A stretch of 64,000 bases of DNA from an uncultured Pelagibacteraceae bacterium (GTDB lineage Bacteria; Pseudomonadota; Alphaproteobacteria; Pelagibacterales; Pelagibacteraceae): contig CACMSB010000002.1 of assembly GCA_902616245.1 (NCBI GenBank), positions 62,001 to 126,000 on the forward strand, written 5' to 3'. Shown here in pieces: positions 42,881 through 51,759 of this stretch; the first letter of the stretch is position 1, and each line of letters begins with the position of its first letter. A program made the translations under genes and the position numbers. The notes below the pieces were generated by a model, which saw nothing but the letters and a program-made list of their open reading frames with translations, ran no database searches and was not told the origin of the DNA.

Positions 42881-43782
42881 TTCGCTAATTTCTTCTCTGA
42901 TTTTGGAACATATACAACTTCAATTACACCACCAAGAATTATCAGAATACTTCCTAGGGTTTCTCTCCATCCAAAAGGTTCATTTGTTAAAATACTAGCA
43001 CTAATAACACCAACAATTATTTCAGCTAAAAATAAAATAGATGATAAGCCGGCTCCTAATTTACTTGGAGCCCAAAAGATTATGACCCCTGTAGGAATAA
43101 AATAAAATATCGAAATAAGTAATAAAAAAGTGGACATTGACATGATAACCTCCACTGATGGAACTGGTCCTAAATAATCTACTAAGAATAACCCAATAGG
43201 GATACTGGCTAAACCTCCATAAAAAAAGAATGTGAATATAATTGGAAAGACGCCATCTGTTTTAATTATTTCCATTCTAATTAAACCAGCACCAAATAGT
43301 GCACCTCCAGCAAGGGCCAACCAATCCCCTGCATTTTGAGGTAACGGAATTATATTCTCTTGACTGAATACAATCCATAAACCTCCTAGTGCTAAACCTA
43401 ATGTGATTACCCTCTTCCAACCAAATTTCTTTTTTAAAAATATAATTTCAAATATTGTTGTCCAAACAGGTATCATGTAAAACATGATTAATGCTTTAAC
43501 TACATCAGTAAGAAGAAAGCTAAGAGCATAACAAACAAATCCACTTCCAACAAAAAAACCAGTGAGAGGAAATTCCAATCCAATAGACTTTCCTTTTATA
43601 ACTCTCCAAATTGCGACTGGTGATAATATTAATATTCCAACTGCCATTTGGGATATCGTTCCCCAGCCACCAGTCAAACCTCCATCTTCTAGTATTCTTT
43701 GAGGTAACCAATAAATTCCCCAAGAACCGGCAGCAATAGCCAATGCAAATGAAATTTTAAAATGATGGGGGTGTCTGGTCAT
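42877..43782 (-). CDS. EamA/DMT-family transporter
   Basis: A 301-residue membrane protein with about ten hydrophobic segments arranged as two EamA repeats, the second ending GWRETLGSILIILGGVIEVV. Such proteins move amino acids, amines or other metabolites, mostly outward. The substrate is unknown. It follows the amidase gene by 10 bases and overlaps the methyltransferase start by 4 bases, so it is part of one transcript. Two more DMT proteins lie at 46442-47374 and 59517-60464. Confidence 0.9.
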   Translation of the reverse strand: MTRHPHHFKISFALAIAAGSWGIYWLPQRILEDGGLTGGWGTISQMAVGILILSPVAIWRVIKGKSIGLEFPLTGFFVGSGFVCYALSFLLTDVVKALIMFYMIPVWTTIFEIIFLKKKFGWKRVITLGLALGGLWIVFSQENIIPLPQNAGDWLALAGGALFGAGLIRMEIIKTDGVFPIIFTFFFYGGLASIPIGLFLVDYLGPVPSVEVIMSMSTFLLLISIFYFIPTGVIIFWAPSKLGAGLSSILFLAEIIVGVISASILTNEPFGWRETLGSILIILGGVIEVVYVPKSEKKLAK

Positions 43783-43792
43783 TATTATATAA

Positions 43793-45202
43793 TTACATTA
43801 ATTTTGGTTTAAATTTTGAAAAGTTAAAAATTTGTTCATAAGATTTGGCAAAGTTAATTACTTTATTATCTTCTTTAACATTTGCTATAATCTGCATTCC
43901 CATCGGTAGCCCTTTATTATTAAAACCTACTGGAATAGATATAGTTGGCAAACCAAGCAAACTTGATAATGTATAGACTTCCATATATCTATGATAAGTG
44001 TCAATTTTATTATTATTGATAAATTCAGGATTATTTAGGTTCTTTTCAAATGGAAATAATTGAGCCGAAGGTAATGCTAAAAAATCATAATGTTTAAATA
44101 GGTTTTGAATTTTATCCATATATTTATTTCTTATTTCTATTGCTTTTAAAACATCTTTTGTTTCGATGCTTTTCCCTTTTTTATATTCCCAATATGCTTG
44201 AGAAGGTAATTCATTTAAATTTTTTAAATTATATAACAAGAAGTTTTCATATAATGTTTTGGCTCTTAATGTTGTCCAAGAATACCATAATTCTCCAGAG
44301 TTAATTTCAGTTTTTAAATTTTCAACATTTAAACTATTTGATTGTAATTTTTTTAAAATATTTTCACATAAGTCTATAATTCCGTCTTCATACTTATATT
44401 GTTCGTTTAGATCAATGCACCATCCAATTTTTAAATCTGAAAGTTTTCTATTATTTATATCTTTAAGATCGAAAGATAATTTATCCTTTACATTCTTCCC
44501 TTTTATATAGTTAAATAAAAATTCCATGTCATTTGGAGTCCTAGCAAAACATCCAGTTGTAGATATTAAAGGAAAATCTTTTAAATTTTTAATTTCAAAT
44601 CTATCTTCTGCAATCGCACCAGGTGTTGGTCTTAATCCATAAATATTTGCATATGCTGCTGGGTTTCTACAAGATCCCATCATATCTGTGCCATCTGCAA
44701 AAGGAATTAAATTTGCCGCAACAGCTGCTGCTGCACCACCAGAAGACCCTCCTGCTGACTTACCATAATCATAAACATTGGAGGTGGCTCCATAAACTCT
44801 GTTAGTAGTATGACAACCAACAGCAAGTTCAGAGAGATTTGTTTTACCAATTAAAATTGTGTTATTTCTATAATTATCTACTAATAAAGAGTCCTGTTTT
44901 GGTATATTTTTTAATAACTCTTTATATCCATAGCATGTTACCTCATCTTTAATATCAAATAATTCTTTAACAGCAATTGGAAGTCCATAAATATCATCTT
45001 TGTCATTATCACTATTAAAATTTTCATCTTTTAATTTTGCTTCTTCAGTTATTTTTGTTTCATCTATATGTGAAATAATAGCATTTAACTTTGGGTTGAA
45101 TTTTTTTATTCTATCTAAATAGAAATTTACTACCTCTGCAATTTTAATTTCTCTATTTTTAATTTTTGAAATTATTTGATGGACAGAAAAATTCTCAAGC
45201 AC
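43793..45202 (-). CDS. Amidase signature family hydrolase
   Basis: A 469-residue amidase with the Ser-cisSer-Lys triad visible: Lys in GLPIAVKELFDIK, cis-Ser in GKSAGGSSGGAAAAVAA, and the nucleophile Ser in DGTDMMGSCRNPAAY. The last motif is usually GGSIRxPA; here it reads MGSCRNPA. C-terminal GLPTISIPVGFNNKGLPMGMQIIA is typical. It hydrolyses an unidentified carboxamide in the cytoplasm. It is too divergent in the motif loop to call GatA, and no gatB/gatC genes adjoin it. It lies 10 bases after the iron alcohol dehydrogenase gene. Confidence 0.9.
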   Translation of the reverse strand: MLENFSVHQIISKIKNREIKIAEVVNFYLDRIKKFNPKLNAIISHIDETKITEEAKLKDENFNSDNDKDDIYGLPIAVKELFDIKDEVTCYGYKELLKNIPKQDSLLVDNYRNNTILIGKTNLSELAVGCHTTNRVYGATSNVYDYGKSAGGSSGGAAAAVAANLIPFADGTDMMGSCRNPAAYANIYGLRPTPGAIAEDRFEIKNLKDFPLISTTGCFARTPNDMEFLFNYIKGKNVKDKLSFDLKDINNRKLSDLKIGWCIDLNEQYKYEDGIIDLCENILKKLQSNSLNVENLKTEINSGELWYSWTTLRAKTLYENFLLYNLKNLNELPSQAYWEYKKGKSIETKDVLKAIEIRNKYMDKIQNLFKHYDFLALPSAQLFPFEKNLNNPEFINNNKIDTYHRYMEVYTLSSLLGLPTISIPVGFNNKGLPMGMQIIANVKEDNKVINFAKSYEQIFNFSKFKPKLM

Positions 45203-45212
45203 TTAATTAAAC

Positions 45213-46403
45213 CTATCTTGCTTGTCTAATACTCTCTAAAACTAAAGTCTTGACCTCATCTAATGATGCCTTTTTAGGATTTTGTCCATAAGCTTGGTCT
45301 AGCATTGATTTCTTTGCTATTCTATCTTGGCAATCTTCTGGTACTCCCAATTCGTTTAATCCTTTAGGGATTTGTAATCTATCTAGAATTATATTTAAGT
45401 TGTCTTGAAAACTTTCAATTGAATGGTTTTCAAATTGCATTGCCTCCGACATTCTTTTTACTTTTTCTTCTAATCCAGGCAAATTATATTTCATGACTGC
45501 GGGAAGTATAATTGCATTGGTCAATCCATGATGAGTATTATATTCAGCGCCAACCATATGTGAAATTGCATGAACTAAACCTAGACCTTTTAAGAAAGCT
45601 ATTCCGCCCAAATAAGATCCAATAATCATTCCTCCTCTAGCTAAGAGATTATCAGGCTCCTCTACAGCTGCATAAAGTGATTTTGAAATTAAATTCAAAC
45701 TTTCCAATGCAGAACCATCACAAAGTGGATGAAACATAGGAACACTATAACCTTCAATTGCATGTATCATTGCATCTATGCCGGTCCAGGCAGTAAGATT
45801 TGCTGGTAATTTTAAAGTTAACTCTGGATCTACTAAAGCTAAACATGGTCGGGCATCTGGATGCCATAAACAAAACTTCATTCCTTTTTCAAGATGAGTG
45901 ACCATAGCAGTAACTTCTGTTTCAGCGCCAGTTCCTGCTGTAGTTGGAATAGTAATTATTTTTGGAAAAGGATTTTCCATAGTTAATTTTGGTGGCTCTT
46001 TTTCAAATTCAAAATCCCATAACGGTACACCGCTATCAACTGTAAGAGAAATTGCTTTTCCTCCATCCATTGCACTTCCGCCGCCTATTGCGATTATTGC
46101 ATCATGATTGCCTTCACGAAATTTTTTACATCCAGAATCTATTTCATCATCTCTAGGATTTGGCGATATATTTGAATAAATATCTGATTTGATTTTTGAA
46201 TCATTAAGTAAATTTTGTAAATCACTTATAAATGGTAAATTTACACTGCCACTATCAGTAACGATTAATGCATTATTTATTTTAAAATTTTTGCAAAACT
46301 TTCCAATTTCTTTAAATCTTCCAGGCCCATAAGCTGTAAAAGTTGGGAATGTCCAATCCTGATTATTTAATAAAAATTCCTCATTAAGCTTAAAATTTTG
46401 CAT
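45213..46403 (-). CDS. Iron-containing alcohol dehydrogenase
   Basis: A 396-residue group III alcohol dehydrogenase. The NAD-binding GGGSAMDGGKAIS, PTTAGTGAETEVTAM, the metal-binding WTGIDAMIHAIEGYSVPMFHPLCD and GLVHAISHMVGAEYNTHHGLTNA carry the Asp and His iron ligands. It interconverts an unidentified alcohol and aldehyde. It is the first gene of a four-gene minus-strand set with amidase, exporter and homocysteine methyltransferase. Full length. Confidence 0.93.
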   Translation of the reverse strand: MQNFKLNEEFLLNNQDWTFPTFTAYGPGRFKEIGKFCKNFKINNALIVTDSGSVNLPFISDLQNLLNDSKIKSDIYSNISPNPRDDEIDSGCKKFREGNHDAIIAIGGGSAMDGGKAISLTVDSGVPLWDFEFEKEPPKLTMENPFPKIITIPTTAGTGAETEVTAMVTHLEKGMKFCLWHPDARPCLALVDPELTLKLPANLTAWTGIDAMIHAIEGYSVPMFHPLCDGSALESLNLISKSLYAAVEEPDNLLARGGMIIGSYLGGIAFLKGLGLVHAISHMVGAEYNTHHGLTNAIILPAVMKYNLPGLEEKVKRMSEAMQFENHSIESFQDNLNIILDRLQIPKGLNELGVPEDCQDRIAKKSMLDQAYGQNPKKASLDEVKTLVLESIRQAR

Positions 46404-46441
46404 AATATTTTAAAAACTTATACTAATTTCAATATTATTAA

Positions 46442-47374
46442 ATGAAAATTTCATCTGAAAAAACAGATCTAAAAAAAACATATTTAGCAATTGCTACAAT
46501 GCTCTTAGCAATTTTGTGTATAGATCTTTACATGGTTATTATTAAATTTTTAGGTAATGAATATTCAATAATTCAATTAACTTTATTTAGAAATGTAGCA
46601 GCAATTATACCTTTGATATTATTGATCTTATTCACAAATGAATTTTCAACAATATTTAAAAACATAGGAAATAAGTTTTTGATATTGAGCTGCTTGAGAG
46701 GAATATGTTTTCTTTCTATGAATGTATTCATTTTCATCTCAGTAGTAAATCTGGAATTTGCAACAGCAATGACGTTAACCTTCTCGTCACCCTTCTTTAT
46801 AGTTATACTATCAATAATTTTATTGAGTGAAAAAATTGGTATTTATAGATGGTCAGCAGTTATAATTGGTTTTGTTGGTGTAGTAATGATAATGAAACCA
46901 ACGAGTGAAATTTTTAGTTTGTACTCAATATTTCCAATTCTAACAGCTATAGCATGGGCTTTCACTGTGATAATTTTAAAATTCATTCAAGGCAATCATT
47001 CAACTGCAAAAATTCAGTTATACACATTAATTTTTAATGTCATTGGTGGTTTACTTTTATTTTTTGTAACTACAGGACATGTTGAAATTAAAAATTTTAA
47101 AGATTTTATTTTGATGACAATGACTGGAGTTTTGGGTGGTACAGCAGCAATATTATTTATTTATTCTTATCGTTTAATTTCAGCAAGTAAAATTGCTTCA
47201 TTTGAGTATCTTGGTATACCCTCATCTTTTATTCTTGGTTGGATTTTCTTTAATGAAGCTCCATGGAGCCAACTATTTCCTGGAGTAATAGTAATTATTT
47301 TTGCTGGTATGATTATTATATGGAGAGATAATATTAAAAAGAAATCAATAGAAGGTAATAAGCAAATTTATTGA
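46442..47374 (+). CDS. EamA/DMT-family transporter
   Basis: A 310-residue membrane protein with about ten hydrophobic segments in two repeats (first: SLRGICFLSMNVFIF region with ATAMTLTFSSPFF; second: ISASKIASFEYLGIPSSFILGWIFFNEAP). The pattern 'RWSAVIIGFVGVVMIM' is conserved with the DMT gene at 59517. It starts 38 bases from the divergent iron alcohol dehydrogenase, and its end overlaps the convergent proV by 7 bases. Exported or imported compound unknown. Confidence 0.9.
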   Translation: MKISSEKTDLKKTYLAIATMLLAILCIDLYMVIIKFLGNEYSIIQLTLFRNVAAIIPLILLILFTNEFSTIFKNIGNKFLILSCLRGICFLSMNVFIFISVVNLEFATAMTLTFSSPFFIVILSIILLSEKIGIYRWSAVIIGFVGVVMIMKPTSEIFSLYSIFPILTAIAWAFTVIILKFIQGNHSTAKIQLYTLIFNVIGGLLLFFVTTGHVEIKNFKDFILMTMTGVLGGTAAILFIYSYRLISASKIASFEYLGIPSSFILGWIFFNEAPWSQLFPGVIVIIFAGMIIIWRDNIKKKSIEGNKQIY

Positions 47375-48414
47375 TTTGATCTCATAGATTTCATGACTAT
47401 TACTCTGTCTATTTCACCTAATAGCTTTCCACTTTCATTACAAACTACAGGATAAGTTTTATCATTATCAATTAGCCTATCTATTAAATTTTCAATTTTA
47501 GAATTATCTAAAATATTATCTTTTCCATTCTCAAATAAATTTTTTGTTTCATTGCAGCATTCTGTTCTCATGACTTTGCCTGCACTTAATACTTTATATT
47601 TAGGAACATCTTCGCAAAAATCTTTAACATATTGATCTTTTGGATTAGATACAATTTCTTCTGGTGTACCAACTTGAGAAACTTCTCCATCCTTCATAAT
47701 TGCAATGTGATCACCCATTTTAATTGCCTCTAAAAAGTCATGAGTTATAAATACCATAGTTTTTTGAAGCTTTTCTTGGATCTTTAAAAGCTCATCTTGC
47801 ATTTCTCTTCTTATCAAAGGATCCAAAGCCGAAAATGGTTCATCGAAAATTAATATTTCAGGATCCACAGCTAATGCTCTTGCAAGTCCTACCCTTTGCT
47901 GCATACCTCCAGATAATTCTCTTGGATAATTATTATGCCAACCATCTAAGCCAACCATTTTTAAAACTTCCATTGACTTTTCTGTTCTTATATCTTTTTT
48001 TGTTCCTCTTACTTCTAATCCATAACCAATATTTTCTAGGACTGTTCTATGAGGAAATAAACCAAAATGTTGGAAAACCATACTCATTTTATTTCTTCTT
48101 AATTCCAATAATTCACTTGCACTCATTTTTGTAACTTCAACATCATCCATTTTCACCATGCCAGCTGTTGGTTCAATCAATCTCGAAATGCATCTCACTA
48201 GTGTTGATTTTCCACTACCAGATAATCCCATTACTACAAATGTTTCTCCTTTTTGAATTGAGAAACTGACATCTTTTACGGCAACAACATGTCCTGTCTT
48301 TTCTTGAACTTCCTTAATAGTTAAATTTTTATCAAGGTTTTTTATAATTCTCTTTTCGTCTGGTCCAAATAACTTCCATATATTTGTACAAGTGATTTTT
48401 TGTTCTACAGCCAT
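47368..48414 (-). CDS. proV: Glycine betaine/proline-type ABC transporter ATPase
   Basis: A 348-residue ATPase of the ProV/OpuAA family. Walker A GLSGSGKSTLVRC, signature LSGGMQQRVGLARA, Walker B ILIFDEPFSALDPLI and H-loop VFITHDFLEAIKMGD are present. The N-terminal extension (IWKLFGPDEKRIIKNLDK) is typical of ProV. The C terminus has only part of a CBS-type regulatory module (YPVVCNESGKLLGEIDRVIVMKSM). It is transcribed away from the permease gene, which is unusual for this system; the 77-base gap between them carries a dyad. Confidence 0.93.
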   Translation of the reverse strand: MAVEQKITCTNIWKLFGPDEKRIIKNLDKNLTIKEVQEKTGHVVAVKDVSFSIQKGETFVVMGLSGSGKSTLVRCISRLIEPTAGMVKMDDVEVTKMSASELLELRRNKMSMVFQHFGLFPHRTVLENIGYGLEVRGTKKDIRTEKSMEVLKMVGLDGWHNNYPRELSGGMQQRVGLARALAVDPEILIFDEPFSALDPLIRREMQDELLKIQEKLQKTMVFITHDFLEAIKMGDHIAIMKDGEVSQVGTPEEIVSNPKDQYVKDFCEDVPKYKVLSAGKVMRTECCNETKNLFENGKDNILDNSKIENLIDRLIDNDKTYPVVCNESGKLLGEIDRVIVMKSMRSNQ

Positions 48415-48449
48415 TTTTAATAAATAATATTACCTCAAAAATAGACAAT

Positions 48450-48470
48450 ATTTTACTTTAAATGTAAAAT
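48450..48470. promoter_or_regulatory. Dyad in the divergent proV/proW promoter region
   Basis: ATTTTAC and GTAAAAT (48450-48456 and 48464-48470) form a perfect 7-base inverted repeat with a 7-base centre, midway between the proV and proW start codons. This is a natural place for a regulator that controls both halves of the transporter. No regulator gene adjoins it, and the A/T content weakens the case. Confidence 0.4.
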
Positions 48471-48491
48471 TATTTATTTTAACTTGCTAAC

Positions 48492-50612
48492 ATGGCTACT
48501 AGAACTGATTTAATAGATAAATCAAATCAATCAAAAAACATAATAACTTATGTAATTATTGGAGTTGTTTTTTTAGTAGCACTCTGGCTATCTACCCAAA
48601 GTGAAGGGCCTTCAAAGTTTCCTAAAGAAGTCACTGATAAATTTACATTTACAGCTTGGGTGAACGATGGAGAAGATTATTTAAAAAAAAATTACAGATG
48701 GGTTACTAAAATTATTGCAAGCTATATAAAAGAAACTTATTATTTTTTAGAAGACTTTTTGCTTGAATCTCCTTGGATTTTAATAGCAACAATAATTGTA
48801 ATACCCTGCATAATTGCAGGTGGTTTGCGATTGGGAATTTACTCTTCTTTTGTAGTTTATTTTTGGGGAGCAACGGGAATGTGGGAACCATCCTTGCAAA
48901 CAGTGGCATTGATGGGTTTGTCAGTTTTATTATGTGTATTTTTTGGATTTATACTGGGTGTGTTGTGTTCACAAAGTAATAGATTTGAAAATTTCATGAA
49001 GCCAGTATTAGATACTATGCAAGTAATGCCAGCATTTGTGTATTTGTTCCCAGCATTATTTTTTTTTGGGATAGGAGGTGCGCCAGCAATATTGGCTACA
49101 ATGATATATGCAATGCCTCCAATAATAAGATTAACAAACACTGGTATAAGACAAGTGCCAGCTCAAACAATTGAGTCAGCGACTTCCTTTGGTTCAAGTA
49201 AACTTCAATTGTTATTTAAAATTAAAATTCCATTATCTTTACCAAGTATAATGATGGGTATTAACCAAGTAATAATGATGGCATTGGCATTAGTGGTTCT
49301 TGCATGTTTTATAGGTGCGGAGGGTATTGGTGGACAAGTTTGGCAAGCAATAAGAAGATTGGATGTTGGTTGGGCAATGGAAGGTGGGCTATGTATTTTA
49401 TTTATGGCGATAATGTTTGATAGATTTAGTTTAGCGTTTAGCAAAGATAAAGATAGACTTCCTTCAGATGTTCAAAGATTTTATTTACTTCCTCAAAGTT
49501 GGGAAAAATATCAAATCGCAAAAATTTTAGAAATGCCGTTAAGTTTTGGAAATAAAATTTTAAAAATCATATGTCAAACAGTTACATCTGCTATAGCAAC
49601 AGTATTTAGAGTCTTAGTTTCAATTTTTAATAAATCTACAGCAGAAAACATCGGTGAATTTATTAGCAAAAGATATTATGTTATTCCTTATTTTTTAGTT
49701 TTATTTCTAATTGCATTCATAGATCATTACTTTTTAGAAATAGGAACATTTCCAAAAGAATGGAAATTATCAATAAGACAACCAATTACTAATGCAGTAG
49801 AAAGCTTGACTGTAAATCCAGGATTTATTTCTTTTGCAAAAGGTTTAAGAGCTTTTGTTTATTTAAATTTGTTAAGACCTTTAGATGTTTTTCTAACTCA
49901 AATACCTTGGTGGTATACATTAGCAGTATTTTCGGCTTTAGGTTACGTAACTGTTGGAATAAGATTCGCAATAATTACAGCAGTCCTTCTTCTATTTATT
50001 GGCGCATGTGGAATATGGACACAATCAATGATAACTTTATCTTCAGTACTTGTATCTGTAGTGCTGTGTTTTGTTATAGGAGTTCCTCTTGGAATAATTG
50101 CATCTTACAATGAAAGATTTAGAAATATTCAAAACGTTGTGTTGGATGCAATGCAAACACTTCCTTATTTCTGTTATTTAATTCCTGTTCTAATGTTTTT
50201 TGGTGGTGGAACAGTGTCAGCTGTTCTTGCAACTGTAATATATTCAATTCCGCCAATTATTCGATTAACATCTCTAGGTTTAACACAGGTTTCTGGCACT
50301 TACTCTGAAGTATCGAGATCATTTGGTGGAACACTTATTCAAACATTAAATAAAGTTAAGTTCCCGTTAGCTATTCCAAGTTTAGTTATTGGATTTAATC
50401 AGACTGTAATTATGGCTTTTGCAATGCAAATAGTTACACCACTTATTGGTGGTAAGGGTTTAGGTTTAGAAGTATTTAATGGTCTTGCGAGATCAGATAC
50501 TGGAAGAGGATTAGCAGCTGGTATCGGAATAGTATTACTGGCTATTATTATTGATAGAATTACACTTGCGTGGACTAAGAAACAAAGAGAAGCTTTAGGC
50601 TTAATAAGCTAA
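48492..50612 (+). CDS. proW: Double-length glycine betaine/proline ABC permease (tandem ProW fusion)
   Basis: A 706-residue permease, about twice the usual ProW length. Two homologous permease cores are visible: residues about 125-320 (MGLSVLLCVFFGFILGV, LDTMQVMPAFVYLFPAL, SFGSSKLQLLFKIKIPLSLPSIMMG) and about 500-695 (VVLCFVIGVPLGIIAS, LDAMQTLPYFCYLIPVL, SFGGTLIQTLNKVKFPLAIPSLVIG). Each has the coupling loop that contacts ProV, so one polypeptide can supply both halves of the translocation pore. A long linker with extra spans lies between. It imports quaternary ammonium osmolytes together with ProV and ProX. Confidence 0.93.
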   Translation: MATRTDLIDKSNQSKNIITYVIIGVVFLVALWLSTQSEGPSKFPKEVTDKFTFTAWVNDGEDYLKKNYRWVTKIIASYIKETYYFLEDFLLESPWILIATIIVIPCIIAGGLRLGIYSSFVVYFWGATGMWEPSLQTVALMGLSVLLCVFFGFILGVLCSQSNRFENFMKPVLDTMQVMPAFVYLFPALFFFGIGGAPAILATMIYAMPPIIRLTNTGIRQVPAQTIESATSFGSSKLQLLFKIKIPLSLPSIMMGINQVIMMALALVVLACFIGAEGIGGQVWQAIRRLDVGWAMEGGLCILFMAIMFDRFSLAFSKDKDRLPSDVQRFYLLPQSWEKYQIAKILEMPLSFGNKILKIICQTVTSAIATVFRVLVSIFNKSTAENIGEFISKRYYVIPYFLVLFLIAFIDHYFLEIGTFPKEWKLSIRQPITNAVESLTVNPGFISFAKGLRAFVYLNLLRPLDVFLTQIPWWYTLAVFSALGYVTVGIRFAIITAVLLLFIGACGIWTQSMITLSSVLVSVVLCFVIGVPLGIIASYNERFRNIQNVVLDAMQTLPYFCYLIPVLMFFGGGTVSAVLATVIYSIPPIIRLTSLGLTQVSGTYSEVSRSFGGTLIQTLNKVKFPLAIPSLVIGFNQTVIMAFAMQIVTPLIGGKGLGLEVFNGLARSDTGRGLAAGIGIVLLAIIIDRITLAWTKKQREALGLIS

Positions 50613-50614
50613 GA

Positions 50615-50630
50615 CAAATAGTACTATTTG
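50615..50630. repeat. 16-base perfect palindrome after proW
   Basis: CAAATAGTACTATTTG reads the same on both strands and lies 3 bases after the proW stop. It could be an operator or an mRNA-end hairpin with no loop to spare. It sits in the only untranslated stretch between proW and proX. Confidence 0.45.
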
Positions 50631-50648
50631 CGTGGTTTACATACCAAT

Positions 50649-50673
50649 ACATTTTGATCTAAAATGTGTTTTT
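50649..50673 (+). terminator. Weak stem-loop with U-tract between proW and proX
   Basis: ACATTTT and AAAATGT (50649-50655 and 50661-50667) pair around GATCT, followed by a run of five T (50669-50673). The stem is AT-rich, so termination would be partial at best. It precedes the proX ribosome-binding site by about 15 bases and may set different levels of permease and binding protein. Confidence 0.4.
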
Positions 50674-50698
50674 AATTAATTAAAAAGAGAGGAAATAA

Positions 50699-51703
50699 AT
50701 GAAGTTATCAAAAAAGATATCAGCACTAATTCTTTCTGTAGCTCTGTTAATTGGAAGCTTTGGTCAAGCCAATGCAGCCAAAAGACTTCACGCAGCTATA
50801 GCAGATTGGACTGGTGGGATAATTACTTGCGAAGTTGCCGTAGCAATTCTTGAAAGAGAGATGGGATACAAAATTAAACAAACTGTATTTCCTTCAGGAA
50901 CTGGTTTATGGGAAGCAATCGCTGCAGGTGAGTTAGACTTCGCTTGCGAAAGTTGGCCAAGTTACGCTGAAGCTGACACTGTTATGTTAAAAGAGGACTT
51001 AATATACGAAGGTAAAGTCGTTGGGACATACAGTGGTGATGGAAGTGTAGATTTACTTGGAACAGCAGGAATAATCGGTATGTCAGACTACTGGATACCA
51101 AGATATGCTGCTGAAGAACTAGGTATTAAAACTTGGAAAGACTTAAATAAACACAAAGCAAAATTTGCAACAATTGAAAGTGGTAAGAAAGGTAGACTTA
51201 TTGGATGTCCGGTTGCAGGTTGGAACTGTCATGACCAAAAAAGACTTGATCTTTTAGGGATAGACTTCCAGGCTGATGAACTTGGAACAGAAGCTGCTGC
51301 TATCGCAGAAGCAAAAGCTGCTTACATGCGTAAAGAGCCATTCCTACTTTATCTATGGTCACCACATTGGTTCTTTGGTGAGTATGATATGGTTGGTGTA
51401 CAACTTCCAGAACACAAAACTTGTGAGAGCTTCACTGAAGCAAATAACTGGAAAGATTGTGGAACTGCTGCATGGCCAGCAACTGGTTGGGCTAAAGATT
51501 ACACGATGAACTACGGTAACCCAGCTACTTTTGCTAGTGCAGAACATGCTGATGCTAAGAAGTTCTTTGAAAAAATGTCTTTACAAAATATTGACCAAGC
51601 TAAAATGTTAGTTGAAGTTGATATTAAGAAAAGAGATGTAAAAGAAGTTGTTAATGAGTGGTTAGACAATAATCCAGATAAATGGAAAAGTTGGCTTCCA
51701 TAA
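50699..51703 (+). CDS. proX: Glycine betaine-type substrate-binding protein
   Basis: A 334-residue periplasmic binding protein with a signal peptide (SKKISALILSVALLIGSFGQANA, cleavage near residue 26). The mature protein starts AKRLHAAIADWTGGIITCEVA, and the Trp-rich segments ESWPSY, LLYLWSPHWFFGEYDMV and TAAWPATGWAKDY fit the aromatic box that holds quaternary ammonium groups in ProX/OpuAC proteins. A good GAGAGGAAAT ribosome-binding site precedes the ATG. Cargo may include glycine betaine, gamma-butyrobetaine or carnitine, since the genes that follow degrade the latter two (inference). Confidence 0.92.
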   Translation: MKLSKKISALILSVALLIGSFGQANAAKRLHAAIADWTGGIITCEVAVAILEREMGYKIKQTVFPSGTGLWEAIAAGELDFACESWPSYAEADTVMLKEDLIYEGKVVGTYSGDGSVDLLGTAGIIGMSDYWIPRYAAEELGIKTWKDLNKHKAKFATIESGKKGRLIGCPVAGWNCHDQKRLDLLGIDFQADELGTEAAAIAEAKAAYMRKEPFLLYLWSPHWFFGEYDMVGVQLPEHKTCESFTEANNWKDCGTAAWPATGWAKDYTMNYGNPATFASAEHADAKKFFEKMSLQNIDQAKMLVEVDIKKRDVKEVVNEWLDNNPDKWKSWLP

Positions 51704-51724
51704 TAACTTTAAAATAAATTAGAT

Positions 51725-51759
51725 AAAAAGGGCTTTGATTTTCAAAGCCCTTTTTTTTT
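51725..51759. terminator. Bidirectional intrinsic terminator between proX and gamma-butyrobetaine hydroxylase
   Basis: A 9-bp stem GGGCTTTGA/TCAAAGCCC (51730-51738 with 51742-51750) with a 3-base loop is flanked by A5 on the left and T9 on the right, so it works in both directions. The T-run extends into the stop codon region of the minus-strand gene ending at 51758. Confidence 0.9.

Noticed and set aside
48712..49444. Several antisense frames inside the proW gene.
   Set aside because: They lie wholly within a strong, conserved gene and show no family motif or start signal.
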